64,000 nt of DNA from Bacillus sp. OxB-1 (GTDB taxonomy: Bacteria; Bacillota; Bacilli; Bacillales_A; Planococcaceae): positions 2,367,001 through 2,431,000 of the forward strand of contig NZ_AP013294.1 in NCBI RefSeq assembly GCF_000829195.1. The letters are read 5' to 3'. Of this stretch, positions 26,231-34,457 are shown piece by piece. The notes below the pieces were generated by a model. The model worked only from the letters and a program-made list of their open reading frames with translations, was not told where the DNA came from and did no database searches. How positions within the stretch are numbered: position 1 is the first letter of the stretch; every line of letters starts with the position of its first letter. A program made the translations under genes and the position numbers.

Positions 26231-26974
26231 ATGGTCGGTTTCCTAACCTATATGTACGTAAATGCCAAGCGGAGAAATGTCATGTTCCATGAAATGACGG
26301 TCAACGATACCCGCGGCGGGGAGGGCGAATTATCGGTCTTTTTCATTTCGGATATTCACCGCAGGGAAATCGATGAGAAACTTCTCGTCCAATTACGGGA
26401 AGCCGGGAAGTTCGATCTTGTCATCCTCGGCGGGGATTTGGCGGAAAGAGGGGTGCCGCCCCGTCGGATCGATGAGAATGTCAAACGGCTTTCCGAGCTG
26501 GGTCCGCTTTTCTTCGTTTGGGGTAACAATGATCGGGAAGTGGGGGAACCGCTGATGCGGGATATTTTGGCTCGCCATGGCTGCGTCATTTTGGAGAATC
26601 GGGCAGCACCCGTACCAGGCCATCCGGATTGGATGATTTGCGGGACGGATGATCCGTCGAGCCGAAAGGTCGATATTGATTCCACTCTACGTTATATTGA
26701 TAGAGGAAAATATAGTATTTTAGTCACTCATACACCGTCCGTATTTCGCAAGGTGGAGCGGCAATACCAGCCTTGTCTACTGTTGGCGGGCCATACCCAT
26801 GGTGGCCAAATCCGTCTTGGCAAGCTCGGCATCCAAGATAAGGGGAAGTTCTGGATAGAAGGCGGGCGGGCGAAATTGATCAGCAACGGCTATGGCACGT
26901 CCACGGTCCCCTTCCGATTGGGGGCCGATCCCGAATGCCATGTCATCAAGATCAAGTATGGGGATTTGCAGTGA
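26231..26974 (+). CDS. ypbG: calcineurin-like metallophosphoesterase (YpbG-like)
   Basis: 247 aa as given. Metal-binding motifs of the family are present in order: FISDIHRR (D-x-H), GGDLAERG (GD), WGNNDRE (GNxD), LVTHTP and AGHTHGGQIRLG. An N-terminal hydrophobic segment would anchor the enzyme in the membrane. The start is uncertain. ATG 26231 has no good ribosome binding site and cuts the hydrophobic stretch in half; an in-frame ATT at 26192, 5 bases after AAAGGTGGT, would complete it (IVGALFSLMVGFLTYMYV). Substrate unknown. Confidence 0.88.
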   Translation: MVGFLTYMYVNAKRRNVMFHEMTVNDTRGGEGELSVFFISDIHRREIDEKLLVQLREAGKFDLVILGGDLAERGVPPRRIDENVKRLSELGPLFFVWGNNDREVGEPLMRDILARHGCVILENRAAPVPGHPDWMICGTDDPSSRKVDIDSTLRYIDRGKYSILVTHTPSVFRKVERQYQPCLLLAGHTHGGQIRLGKLGIQDKGKFWIEGGRAKLISNGYGTSTVPFRLGADPECHVIKIKYGDLQ

Positions 26975-26983
26975 AGGAGTGCA

Positions 26984-27970
26984 ATGCAAAAAATGATAGT
27001 GAAAGATGCAATCGTCGTCGGTGGCGGGCCATGTGGTCTGTCGGCAGCCATCGAATTGAAGAATAAAGGGTTGGATGTTTTGATCATCGAAAAAGGGACG
27101 ATTGTGAATGCGATCTACCACTATCCGACCCATCAGACTTTTTTCAGCTCCAGCATCAAATTATCGATCGGCGATATCCCGTTCATCACGGCGTCTGAAA
27201 AACCGAAACGCAATGATGCACTCGTTTATTACCGGCAGGTCGCCATGCTGAAGGAGTTGGAAATCAACAGTCATGAAAAGGTGTTGGACGTCATAAAAGA
27301 GAAGGGGCGTTTCCGCATCGTTTCCGACAAGGCGGAATACGAGGCGAAGCATGTCGTCATCGCGACTGGATATTATGATAATCCGAACCGCTTGGGGGCG
27401 GAAGGGGCGGATCTGCCGAAAGTGCATCACTATTTCAAGGAAGCGCATCCCTATTTCAAAAAACAGGTCGTCGTCATCGGAGGGAAGAACTCCGCGGTGG
27501 ATGCGGCTCTGGAATTGGAGCGGGCCGGTGCGCATGTGACAGTCGTCTACCACGGTTCCGACTATTCCCCAAGCGTGAAACCGTGGATCCTGCCAGGGTT
27601 CGACAGCTTGGTCCGCAATGGAGCGATTACGATGCATTTCAACGCGACCGTCGAGAAGATCACCGAGGATTCAGTGACGATCCGGAAAGGTGATGAGCTG
27701 TTCACGATCGAAAACGATACGGTTTTTGCGATGATCGGCTACCATCCGGATCATGACTTTTTCAAAAAGATCGGCATTCAAATTGATGAAACGAGCGGCA
27801 GTCCTGTTTTTGATGAAGAGACGATGGAAACGAACGTGGAAGGCCTTTACATTGCCGGAGTCATCGCAGCCGGAAATGACGCCAACCGGATTTTCATCGA
27901 GAATGGCAGATTCCATGGAGGGTTGATTGCGGAGGACATTGCGAAAAAACAACTAACGGCAAGCGAATAG
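26984..27970 (+). CDS. ypdA: YpdA family bacillithiol disulfide reductase
   Basis: 328-aa FAD/NADPH oxidoreductase. FAD motif VVGGGPCGLSAAIE with the redox-relevant Cys (CG in GGGPCG); second dinucleotide motif VVVIGGKNSAVDAALELERAG; C-terminal YIAGVIAAGNDANRIFIENGR. In B. subtilis and S. aureus YpdA reduces oxidised bacillithiol (BSSB). bshA, for bacillithiol synthesis, is also in this window. ATG 26984 follows AAGGAG, 9 bases after the phosphoesterase stop. Confidence 0.92.
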   Translation: MQKMIVKDAIVVGGGPCGLSAAIELKNKGLDVLIIEKGTIVNAIYHYPTHQTFFSSSIKLSIGDIPFITASEKPKRNDALVYYRQVAMLKELEINSHEKVLDVIKEKGRFRIVSDKAEYEAKHVVIATGYYDNPNRLGAEGADLPKVHHYFKEAHPYFKKQVVVIGGKNSAVDAALELERAGAHVTVVYHGSDYSPSVKPWILPGFDSLVRNGAITMHFNATVEKITEDSVTIRKGDELFTIENDTVFAMIGYHPDHDFFKKIGIQIDETSGSPVFDEETMETNVEGLYIAGVIAAGNDANRIFIENGRFHGGLIAEDIAKKQLTASE

Positions 27971-28008
27971 GCTTCGGTTCGATTGCCGGCTGAGACAGGG
28001 GGCCATCC

Positions 28009-28692
28009 ATGTTCATATTGCTCACTGTGGCGATTGCGCCTGGTTTGGCGCTCTTCAGCTATTTTTATTTGCGCAAACAGATTGCCAAAGAGCCGTCCCG
28101 CACGTTGTTCCATACATTCATCTACGGGGCGATTATGACGTTCCCGATTTTGTTCATTCAATACGTGTTCGAAGAAGAACATGTATTTTCCAGTGAATTC
28201 CTACAGGCTGTCGTCTTCACGAGCGGGTTGGAAGAATTCTTCAAATGGCTGATCTTATTGATCGCCATCTACCGGCATATGGAGTTCGAAGATGTGTACG
28301 ACGGTATTTTGTATGGGGCGAGTGTGTCGCTTGGATTTGCGACGGTGGAGAACATCATCTATTTGCTGACGTTCGGCATGGACACCGCCTTCCTCCGCGC
28401 CTTGCTGCCGGTATCGAGCCACGCGTTGTTCGGGGTCGTCATGGGGTATTATATCGGAAGAGCCAAATTCGCGGTCGAGTCCAATAAACGTTGGGCGCTC
28501 TTCATCGCGTTCCTCGCACCGTACTTCCTCCATTGTGTATATAATACGATCCTGCTAATTCACGACATCTGGTTATACCTGATCATCCCCTTCATGCTGT
28601 TCCTCTGGTGGTTCGGCTTGACCCGGGTAAAATATGCGCATACCTTCGCGATGCGCCAATTCAGAAGAAAAGCTCGAATCAACCAAGACTGA
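28009..28692 (+). CDS. prsW: intramembrane protease PrsW
   Basis: 227-aa polytopic membrane protein of the PrsW/CAAX-protease-like superfamily. Catalytic motif EEFFKW (Glu-Glu in SGLEEFFKWLILL) around residue 75; FATVENIIYLL, SSHALFGVVMGYYIG and APYFLHCVYN follow. In B. subtilis it makes the first cut in anti-sigma W (RsiW). Here the only anti-sigma factor nearby is RsiX, but a functional link is not shown. GGGGG precedes ATG 28009. Confidence 0.93.
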   Translation: MFILLTVAIAPGLALFSYFYLRKQIAKEPSRTLFHTFIYGAIMTFPILFIQYVFEEEHVFSSEFLQAVVFTSGLEEFFKWLILLIAIYRHMEFEDVYDGILYGASVSLGFATVENIIYLLTFGMDTAFLRALLPVSSHALFGVVMGYYIGRAKFAVESNKRWALFIAFLAPYFLHCVYNTILLIHDIWLYLIIPFMLFLWWFGLTRVKYAHTFAMRQFRRKARINQD

Positions 28693-28715
28693 TCCCGCCC
28701 CGGCGGGATTTTTTA
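28692..28715 (+). terminator. intrinsic terminator after prsW
   Basis: ATCCCGCC and GGCGGGAT are adjacent inverted arms (only 2 bases apart, so the effective loop is larger), followed by six T's. It begins at the last base of the prsW stop codon. Confidence 0.75.
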
Positions 28716-28767
28716 TTTTTAATAAAAATCCCTTCTTTGGGCAAGCTGAGGGAAAGGAGGAATGCAA

Positions 28768-29553
28768 GTGAAACGAATGGTGATCCGGATGGTGGCCATC
28801 GTCCTTTTACTAGGAACAGCGTATGCCACTTCTCCAAATCAAATCGATGCTTTTAGCGCGCGCGATCTGGCAAGGGGCGCGAACGGAGACGACGTTATTG
28901 AACTCCAGGCAAGACTCCAATATATCGGATATTATCATGGAGCCATTGACGGGAAATTCGGATATTCGACCTATTGGGCACTGCGGAATTTCCAGGAGAA
29001 ATTCGGTCTGCCGGTCGATGGGATTGCGGGAGCTCAAACGAAGAAGAAACTAACGGCTGCTTCCCAGTATGATGAGAAATTTGTACAAGACAACATACGG
29101 AAAGGTAACAAATTCACCTATTATGGAAGTAAACCGTTATCATCGCAAGTGTCCCAAGGCGGTGCCAAAAAAGACCGGATTCAATTGCCCGCCAAATATT
29201 CCGACCAGGACCTGAAGCTTCTGGCCAATGCGGTTTACGGGGAAGCCCGCGGCGAGCCGTATGAAGGGCAAGTAGCCGTTGCTGCGGTCATCTTGAACCG
29301 CATCGAACATCCCGATTTCCCTGATACGGTAGGCGGGGTCATCTTCCAGCCGGGCGCCTTCACGGCGGTCGCGGACGGGCAAATCTGGCTGGAGCCGAAT
29401 GAACGGGCAAAAGAAGCGGTCCTAGATGCCATCAACGGGTGGGATCCATCTGAAAATGCCCTCTATTATTTCAATCCGATCACGGCGACAAGCAAATGGA
29501 TCTGGTCGCGCCCGCAAATCAAAAAAATCGGGCTTCATATTTTCTGCATGTGA
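28768..29553 (+). CDS. sleB: spore cortex-lytic enzyme SleB
   Basis: 261-aa lytic transglycosylase that degrades spore cortex at germination. A signal peptide (MKRMVIRMVAIVLLLGTAYA), a peptidoglycan-binding domain with GANGDDVIELQARLQYIGYYHGAIDGKFG and LRNFQEKFGLPVDGIAGAQT, a linker, and a SleB/CwlJ catalytic domain with ANAVYGEARGEPYEGQVAVAAVILNR (catalytic Glu in GEARGE). GTG 28768 is preferred over ATG 28762, which is only 2 bases from AAAGGAGG. Followed by its partner ypeB. Confidence 0.93.
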   Translation: MKRMVIRMVAIVLLLGTAYATSPNQIDAFSARDLARGANGDDVIELQARLQYIGYYHGAIDGKFGYSTYWALRNFQEKFGLPVDGIAGAQTKKKLTAASQYDEKFVQDNIRKGNKFTYYGSKPLSSQVSQGGAKKDRIQLPAKYSDQDLKLLANAVYGEARGEPYEGQVAVAAVILNRIEHPDFPDTVGGVIFQPGAFTAVADGQIWLEPNERAKEAVLDAINGWDPSENALYYFNPITATSKWIWSRPQIKKIGLHIFCM

Positions 29554-29599
29554 TTCGGACGACGGTAATGACAACGGCAATGAGAGGAGGCAGGCAAAG

Positions 29600-29647
29600 G
29601 TGAGCGGGAAATCTACCATTCCGACGTATCATTTTGCCGACATATGA
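29600..29647 (+). CDS. possible 15-codon leader peptide overlapping the ypeB start
   Basis: GTG 29600 lies 10 bases after AGGAGG (29585-29590). It opens a frame of 15 codons whose TGA overlaps the ypeB ATG (ATGA). The ypeB ATG itself has no clear ribosome binding site. The arrangement would let ribosomes finishing the mini-ORF re-start at ypeB. The peptide (MSGKSTIPTYHFADI) is not recognised and may have no function of its own. Confidence 0.4.
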   Translation: MSGKSTIPTYHFADI

Positions 29648-30930
29648 AAAAAACAATATTCGTTCTAGTGTACGCCATTGCAGCCATTTCGATTTATGCC
29701 TATGGCAAAACGACGGAGAGTGAAAAGCTGGCCCTCGCGCTGAGCGGGCAATACGCGAAAAAAATGGCCGACGCCTCGGAAAAGTTGGAAGAACTCGACA
29801 CGGCAGTCAAGAAGACTTTATTATTCAATGAATCGGATGGCTCCACACAAGCAAGAGAAGATATTTGGCGGTTATCCTCCGATATCAAGAGCTCCATCTC
29901 CGCTTTACCGTTAGATCCGGGCTTTTCAACGTCATGGATGAACTACTTAGGGCGCCTGGGCAATTATGCCAAGGAAGGCGAGGGCACTCATGACCCTGAA
30001 AAATTCCATCAAGTGATGAGGCAAGCGTCCAAAAACTTAGGCGAGCTGGCGAGTGAATGGCAAGTGGCGACCGCTGGCATGGTCAGTGGAAGATTGTCCA
30101 TGGACGGATGGACGGATCGATTGAACGATACGAAATCCGGCCATGATTGGTCGAAGATGAGCAATACACTGAAACAATACACGGAAAGCGATTTTCCGTT
30201 GACGGCGAGCGAATCGGATTCCCAGAAAAAGAAAGAGCTCCGGAATATGAAGGATGCCGAAGTGACACGGGAACAAGCGGTGGAGCGCTTCAAAAAATTA
30301 TTCCCTTCCGTTTCCAATGAAATCGTCGAAGTCGGTTCAAGTCAGGCAGGGTCGCCTTATCCTTTCTACCATATCCGCTTTGCGGAAGACGAGTCGATCG
30401 GCTATGTCGACATTACGAAAAAGGGTGGACACGTCCTTTCTTTTCTGGCCGAGAGACCTTTCGGCAGGGAAGAGCTGCCCTTCGAAGATATTCAACGGAA
30501 TGCGGAACGCTTTTTGAAAGCTGCCGGCTATCGTGACGTAGTGCTAGAAGAAGCACGGGAAAATCACAATGTCTGGCACCTCGTCTATGTGCGCGTCGAA
30601 CCGGGATACGACGCGAAGGTCTTTTCGGATGTCATCCACTTGAAAGTGGCCAAAGACAATGCGAATGTGGTCGGTTTGGATGCCTCCGAGTATATCCGGA
30701 AGGAAAACACAACTAAACAACCGATCATTGAGATCGACTGGAACACTTTTTTCCATTCGGACGTTGAAATCGTCAAAAAGGAACTCGCCTACGTGGAGAA
30801 TAAACAGCTGGAACAACGGTTGGCGCATTATTTGACAGTCCTATCCGATGAACACGGCATACCGGGCACCTATGCCGTCGTCGTCGATACGGAAACAGCA
30901 GAAGTGATCAAAACCGAGAAGTTGGATTAG
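29644..30930 (+). CDS. ypeB: germination protein YpeB
   Basis: 428 aa. Needed with SleB for its stable presence in the spore; the two bind each other in B. subtilis. An N-terminal membrane anchor (KKTIFVLVYAIAAISIYAYG), a helical middle (residues ~30-210), and a C-terminal PepSY-like region (GYVDITKKGGHVLSFLAERP and the last ~80 residues ending in VVDTETAEVIKTEKLD). It follows sleB after 90 bases. The start is weak in ribosome binding and may be coupled to an upstream mini-ORF. Confidence 0.92.
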   Translation: MKKTIFVLVYAIAAISIYAYGKTTESEKLALALSGQYAKKMADASEKLEELDTAVKKTLLFNESDGSTQAREDIWRLSSDIKSSISALPLDPGFSTSWMNYLGRLGNYAKEGEGTHDPEKFHQVMRQASKNLGELASEWQVATAGMVSGRLSMDGWTDRLNDTKSGHDWSKMSNTLKQYTESDFPLTASESDSQKKKELRNMKDAEVTREQAVERFKKLFPSVSNEIVEVGSSQAGSPYPFYHIRFAEDESIGYVDITKKGGHVLSFLAERPFGREELPFEDIQRNAERFLKAAGYRDVVLEEARENHNVWHLVYVRVEPGYDAKVFSDVIHLKVAKDNANVVGLDASEYIRKENTTKQPIIEIDWNTFFHSDVEIVKKELAYVENKQLEQRLAHYLTVLSDEHGIPGTYAVVVDTETAEVIKTEKLD

Positions 30931-31100
30931 CATGGGCACCCAAAATCCATATTGGAATTTCCCTCCCGACATGCCATAATGGAAATAGGAATAGTGGTAT
31001 GGTATTGTATATCGGCTTGCGACCTTAGTCATGTGCAGACCGATTCGGATCGATGCCATGAAACGGTATTCGGATGATTTCAGGATGGCGGGTGTTTACA

Positions 31101-31745
31101 ATGCTATTGACAGTCGGTACGATCATTTTGATTGATAAGGAATATACGAAAGACAGCGAAAAATATAAAAGCAAGGTAGTGGATATCGGGGACGATCACG
31201 TCATGATCGATTATCCGACCCATGTCGAAACGGGCCGGACGACCTTCATCATTGACGGAACGACGTTGCTCGTTACGTTCATTGACCAAAATAAGATTTC
31301 GTATGCGTTCAAGACAGAAGTATGCGGCCGGCTCAATAAAGGAATCCCCATGTTGAAGCTGTCGTATCCCGGAGACGATCAGCTGTACAAAATCCAGCGG
31401 CGCGAATTCGTCAGAGTGGAAACTGCAATCGACGTGGCGGTAGAAACGGAAGAAGGGTTCAGCCAGTTCGTAGCGGAGGATTTGAGCGCGGGCGGCATCG
31501 CCCTCAATTTCCCCCGTAAGGTCCCATTCCGGGACGGGGATGTCGTCAATATGACAATTGTCCTCCCTTTCCTGGATAAAGAAATCAAATATGTCCGGAC
31601 CCTTGCGAAAGCGGTCCGCATCTGGGAGAAGAACGGCCGCACGATCGGCTCCTTTCAATTCGAAGACATCGAAGCCGTCGACAGGCAATATATCATCCGT
31701 TTCTGTTTCGAACGGCAATTGCAATCGAGAAACCGGGAATCGTAA
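31101..31745 (+). CDS. ypfA: PilZ-domain c-di-GMP receptor (YpfA/MotI-like flagellar brake)
   Basis: 214 aa from ATG 31101 (a start at 31074 is also open). An N-terminal YcgR-like domain (residues ~1-95), then PilZ with the c-di-GMP binding motifs RREFVRVE (RxxxR) and DLSAGGIAL (D-x-S-x-x-G). The B. subtilis homologue MotI (DgrA) inhibits the flagellar motor when bound to c-di-GMP and lies in the same position before cmk. A terminator follows. No flagellar genes other than cheR are in this window. Confidence 0.88.
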   Translation: MLLTVGTIILIDKEYTKDSEKYKSKVVDIGDDHVMIDYPTHVETGRTTFIIDGTTLLVTFIDQNKISYAFKTEVCGRLNKGIPMLKLSYPGDDQLYKIQRREFVRVETAIDVAVETEEGFSQFVAEDLSAGGIALNFPRKVPFRDGDVVNMTIVLPFLDKEIKYVRTLAKAVRIWEKNGRTIGSFQFEDIEAVDRQYIIRFCFERQLQSRNRES

Positions 31746-31788
31746 GAGACGGATTTGAAATGCTTTTCATTCCGATCAAGATCCATAC

Positions 31789-31826
31789 AAAGGGGAAAGT
31801 CTGCGTGAACGGGACTTTTCCCTTTT
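31789..31826 (+). terminator. intrinsic terminator after the PilZ gene
   Basis: AAAGGGGAAAGTC pairs with GACTTTTCCCTTT (one G-T pair) around an 11-base loop, then T's. Confidence 0.8.
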
Positions 31827-31870
31827 CGATATGATACAATGTTTTCGAATTGACTACGGGGGTAGATGAT

Positions 31871-32548
31871 ATGGTAAATGGCATTCAAATTGCGATTGAC
31901 GGTCCAGCGGGCGCGGGGAAGAGCACCGTTGCCAAAATGGCGGCCGAGAAACTGGGCTTTACGTACATTGATACAGGGGCGATGTATCGCGCATTGACGC
32001 ATAAGGCGCTCATCGATCACATAGATATAAATGACGAGGATGCGATGAAGCGCTTGTTGCTGCATACGGACATCCATCTGCTCCCATCTGCGAAAGGGCA
32101 AGCCGTTCTGCTGGATGGAGAGGATGTTTCGGAAGCGATCCGTACCCAAGAAGTGACGAAAGCGGTATCGGCAGTCGCGGCACATCCATCCGTCCGTCTG
32201 TTGATGGTGGACAAACAGCGCCAGTTGGCGACCAATAAAGGCGTAGTCATGGATGGCCGGGATATCGGCACGGATGTATTGCCGGAAGCGCAGTTGAAAA
32301 TCTTCCTGACTGCTTCGGTGGAAGAGCGGGCGTTGCGGCGTTTCAAAGAAAATGACGGGCGCGGCATCCATACCTCTTTGGAGCAATTGCAAGCTGATAT
32401 AAGCGAGCGGGACCGGGCGGATAGTGAACGGAAAGCATCCCCTCTTCGGCAGGCCGAAGACGCGATTCTGATCGACTCCACCTCGATGGCTATCGGGGAT
32501 GTCGTGGAAAAGATCAGGGAGCTGGCGGAAGAGAGGATGGTCCGATGA
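31871..32548 (+). CDS. cmk: cytidylate kinase
   Basis: Phosphorylates CMP and dCMP. 225 aa. P-loop IAIDGPAGAGKSTVAK near the N-terminus, TGAMYRALT, the CMP-binding DGRDIGTDVLPEA and the lid RFKENDGRG. ATG 31871 follows GGGGGTAG; a TTG at 31850 upstream is not favoured. It overlaps plsC by 4 bases (ATGA) and is followed by rpsA, a common Firmicutes cluster. Confidence 0.96.
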   Translation: MVNGIQIAIDGPAGAGKSTVAKMAAEKLGFTYIDTGAMYRALTHKALIDHIDINDEDAMKRLLLHTDIHLLPSAKGQAVLLDGEDVSEAIRTQEVTKAVSAVAAHPSVRLLMVDKQRQLATNKGVVMDGRDIGTDVLPEAQLKIFLTASVEERALRRFKENDGRGIHTSLEQLQADISERDRADSERKASPLRQAEDAILIDSTSMAIGDVVEKIRELAEERMVR

Positions 32549-33126
32549 ATCTGTATCCGTTCGGAAAAGCGGTCGTCAGCACGCTTTTTTATCCATTGTT
32601 CCGCATCCAAGTGATCGGCAGGGAGCATTTTCCGCAAGAAGGCGGCGTCTTGTTATGTACGAACCATATCCATAACTTCGATCCGCCTGTCGTCGGCATC
32701 ACCTGCCCGCGGACGGTGCACTTCATGGCAAAAGAAGAGCTTTTCCACGCGCCGGTGTTGAAGAATCTCCTTCCAAGCCTCCAGGCATATCCTGTGAAAC
32801 GGGGAATGAGCGACCGGGAAGCTTTCCGGAACACGCTGAAGCATCTCCGCTCCGGAAAAGTCGTCGGCCTATTTCCGGAAGGGACCAGGAGCAAAACCGG
32901 GGAACTCGGCAAAGGATTGGCAGGTGCCGGTTTTTTCGCACTGAAAGGCGATGCCGCCGTCGTCCCGTGCGCCATCATCGGTCCCTACGCACCGTTCCGG
33001 AAATTGAAGGTCGTCTATGGGAAACCGATGGATATGACCCCCTACCGTGAGCGCAAGGCCTCCGCAGAAGAGGTGACGGAAGCCATCATGGAGGAAATCC
33101 GTAAACTCCAGCAGCAAAATAAATGA
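32545..33126 (+). CDS. plsC: 1-acyl-sn-glycerol-3-phosphate acyltransferase
   Basis: Makes phosphatidic acid from lysophosphatidic acid at the membrane. 193 aa. Acyltransferase blocks are present: catalytic NHIHNFDPP (H-x4-D), KRGMSDREAFRN, and FPEGTRSKTGELG. A short hydrophobic N-terminus (VVSTLFYPLFRIQVI) may be membrane-associated. The start shares ATGA with the cmk stop, so the two are translationally coupled. Confidence 0.93.
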   Translation: MNLYPFGKAVVSTLFYPLFRIQVIGREHFPQEGGVLLCTNHIHNFDPPVVGITCPRTVHFMAKEELFHAPVLKNLLPSLQAYPVKRGMSDREAFRNTLKHLRSGKVVGLFPEGTRSKTGELGKGLAGAGFFALKGDAAVVPCAIIGPYAPFRKLKVVYGKPMDMTPYRERKASAEEVTEAIMEEIRKLQQQNK

Positions 33127-33207
33127 AGAATGCAAGGGTAAATTTTTGTTTTTATGGATAGATTCGCATACTATAGAGTTAGGATCTTTATGGAGGAGGA
33201 CTACATA

Positions 33208-34350
33208 ATGACTGAAGAGATGAACTTTGAAACTGAAACAGGCTATAATGAAGGAGATCGGGTCACCGGAAAGGTGACGAAAATCGAAGATAAATCGGTA
33301 ACGGTCGAAATTGCAGGAGCACCTTTCGATGGTGTCATTCCGATCAGCGAACTGTCCAGCCTTCATATTGAAAAGGCTTCCGATGCCGTGGAGGTCGGCC
33401 AAGAGCTTGAGTTGAGCATCATCAAAGTGGAAGAGGATAATTATGTCCTTTCGAAACGGAAAATCGATGCGGAAGACGCATGGGACTCCTTGGAGGAGAA
33501 ATTCCACAGTGGGGAAGTCATCGAAACGGAAGTGAAGGACGTCGTCAAAGGCGGACTCGTCGTGGACCTCGGCGTCCGCGGATTCATCCCGGCTTCGCTT
33601 GTCGAGGACTATTTCGTCGAATCTTTCGATGAATACAAAGGCCGCACGATGACATTCAAGATCGTTGAAATGGATAAAGAGAAGAACCGCTTGATCCTTT
33701 CACATCGCGCCGTGATCCAAGAAGAGAAAGCTGCACAGAAAGACGAAGTTCTCGAGAACCTGAAAGCCGGTCAAGTGATGGAAGGGACGGTCCAACGACT
33801 CGCTTCCTTCGGTGCCTTCGTTGACATCGGCGGCGTGGACGGACTTGTCCATATTTCTCAACTGTCCCATGAACATGTCGACAAAGTGGCCGACGTGTTG
33901 AAAGAAGGGGACAAGGTAAATGTCAAGGTCCTTTCCGTCGATCGGGATTCGGAGCGGATATCCCTGTCCATCAAAGACACATTGCCTGGCCCTTGGGAAG
34001 GAATCGAAGAGAGGGCGCCGAAAGGTTCGATCTTCGAAGGCGTCGTCAAACGACTCGTCTCTTATGGCGCATTCGTTGAAGTTCTTCCGGGTGTCGAAGG
34101 GCTTGTCCATATTTCCCGCATTTCCCACAAACATATCGGCACACCGCATGATGTGTTGCAGGAAGGCCAGAAAGTCCAAGTCAAAGTGCTGGATGTCAAT
34201 GCGGATGAAAAACGTCTATCGCTCAGCATCAAAGACTTGATTGAAAAAGAAGAGGATAACAACTACGGCGACTATGAAATGCCAGAAGAAGCATCAGGCT
34301 TTTCCATTAGCGACGTCATCGGAGATCAGTTGAAGAAATTCTCTGAATGA
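33208..34350 (+). CDS. rpsA: 30S ribosomal protein S1 homologue (four S1 domains)
   Basis: 380 aa. Four S1 RNA-binding repeats: residues ~15-85 (EGDRVTGKVTKIEDKSVTVEI), ~100-170, ~188-255 (AGQVMEGTVQRLASFGAFVDIGGVDGLVHISQLS) and ~273-342 (KGSIFEGVVKRLVSYGAFVEVLPGVEGLVHISRIS). Four repeats is usual for Bacillus YpfD, shorter than the six-repeat E. coli S1. ATG 33208 follows GGAGGAGG. The open frame from 33154 includes the ribosome binding site and is not translated. Confidence 0.94.
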   Translation: MTEEMNFETETGYNEGDRVTGKVTKIEDKSVTVEIAGAPFDGVIPISELSSLHIEKASDAVEVGQELELSIIKVEEDNYVLSKRKIDAEDAWDSLEEKFHSGEVIETEVKDVVKGGLVVDLGVRGFIPASLVEDYFVESFDEYKGRTMTFKIVEMDKEKNRLILSHRAVIQEEKAAQKDEVLENLKAGQVMEGTVQRLASFGAFVDIGGVDGLVHISQLSHEHVDKVADVLKEGDKVNVKVLSVDRDSERISLSIKDTLPGPWEGIEERAPKGSIFEGVVKRLVSYGAFVEVLPGVEGLVHISRISHKHIGTPHDVLQEGQKVQVKVLDVNADEKRLSLSIKDLIEKEEDNNYGDYEMPEEASGFSISDVIGDQLKKFSE

Positions 34351-34380
34351 CCCGGTTTAGGTGACAATCAAATTCTTTGA

Positions 34381-34417
34381 GGTGATGGTGCTTGTACGGG
34401 CATCATCATCTTTTTTT
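34381..34417 (+). terminator. intrinsic terminator after rpsA
   Basis: GGTGATGGTGC (34381-34391) pairs with GCATCATCATC (34400-34410), with two G-T pairs, followed by seven T's. Confidence 0.8.
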
Positions 34418-34457
34418 GTGTATACTATCAGAAGATAAGCTGGAAGGATGGTAACGT

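Noticed and set aside
29426..29602. Longer open frame (from 29426) ending in the ypeB mini-ORF
   Set aside because: The part before 29600 overlaps sleB in another frame without a start signal; only the last 15 codons have a ribosome binding site.
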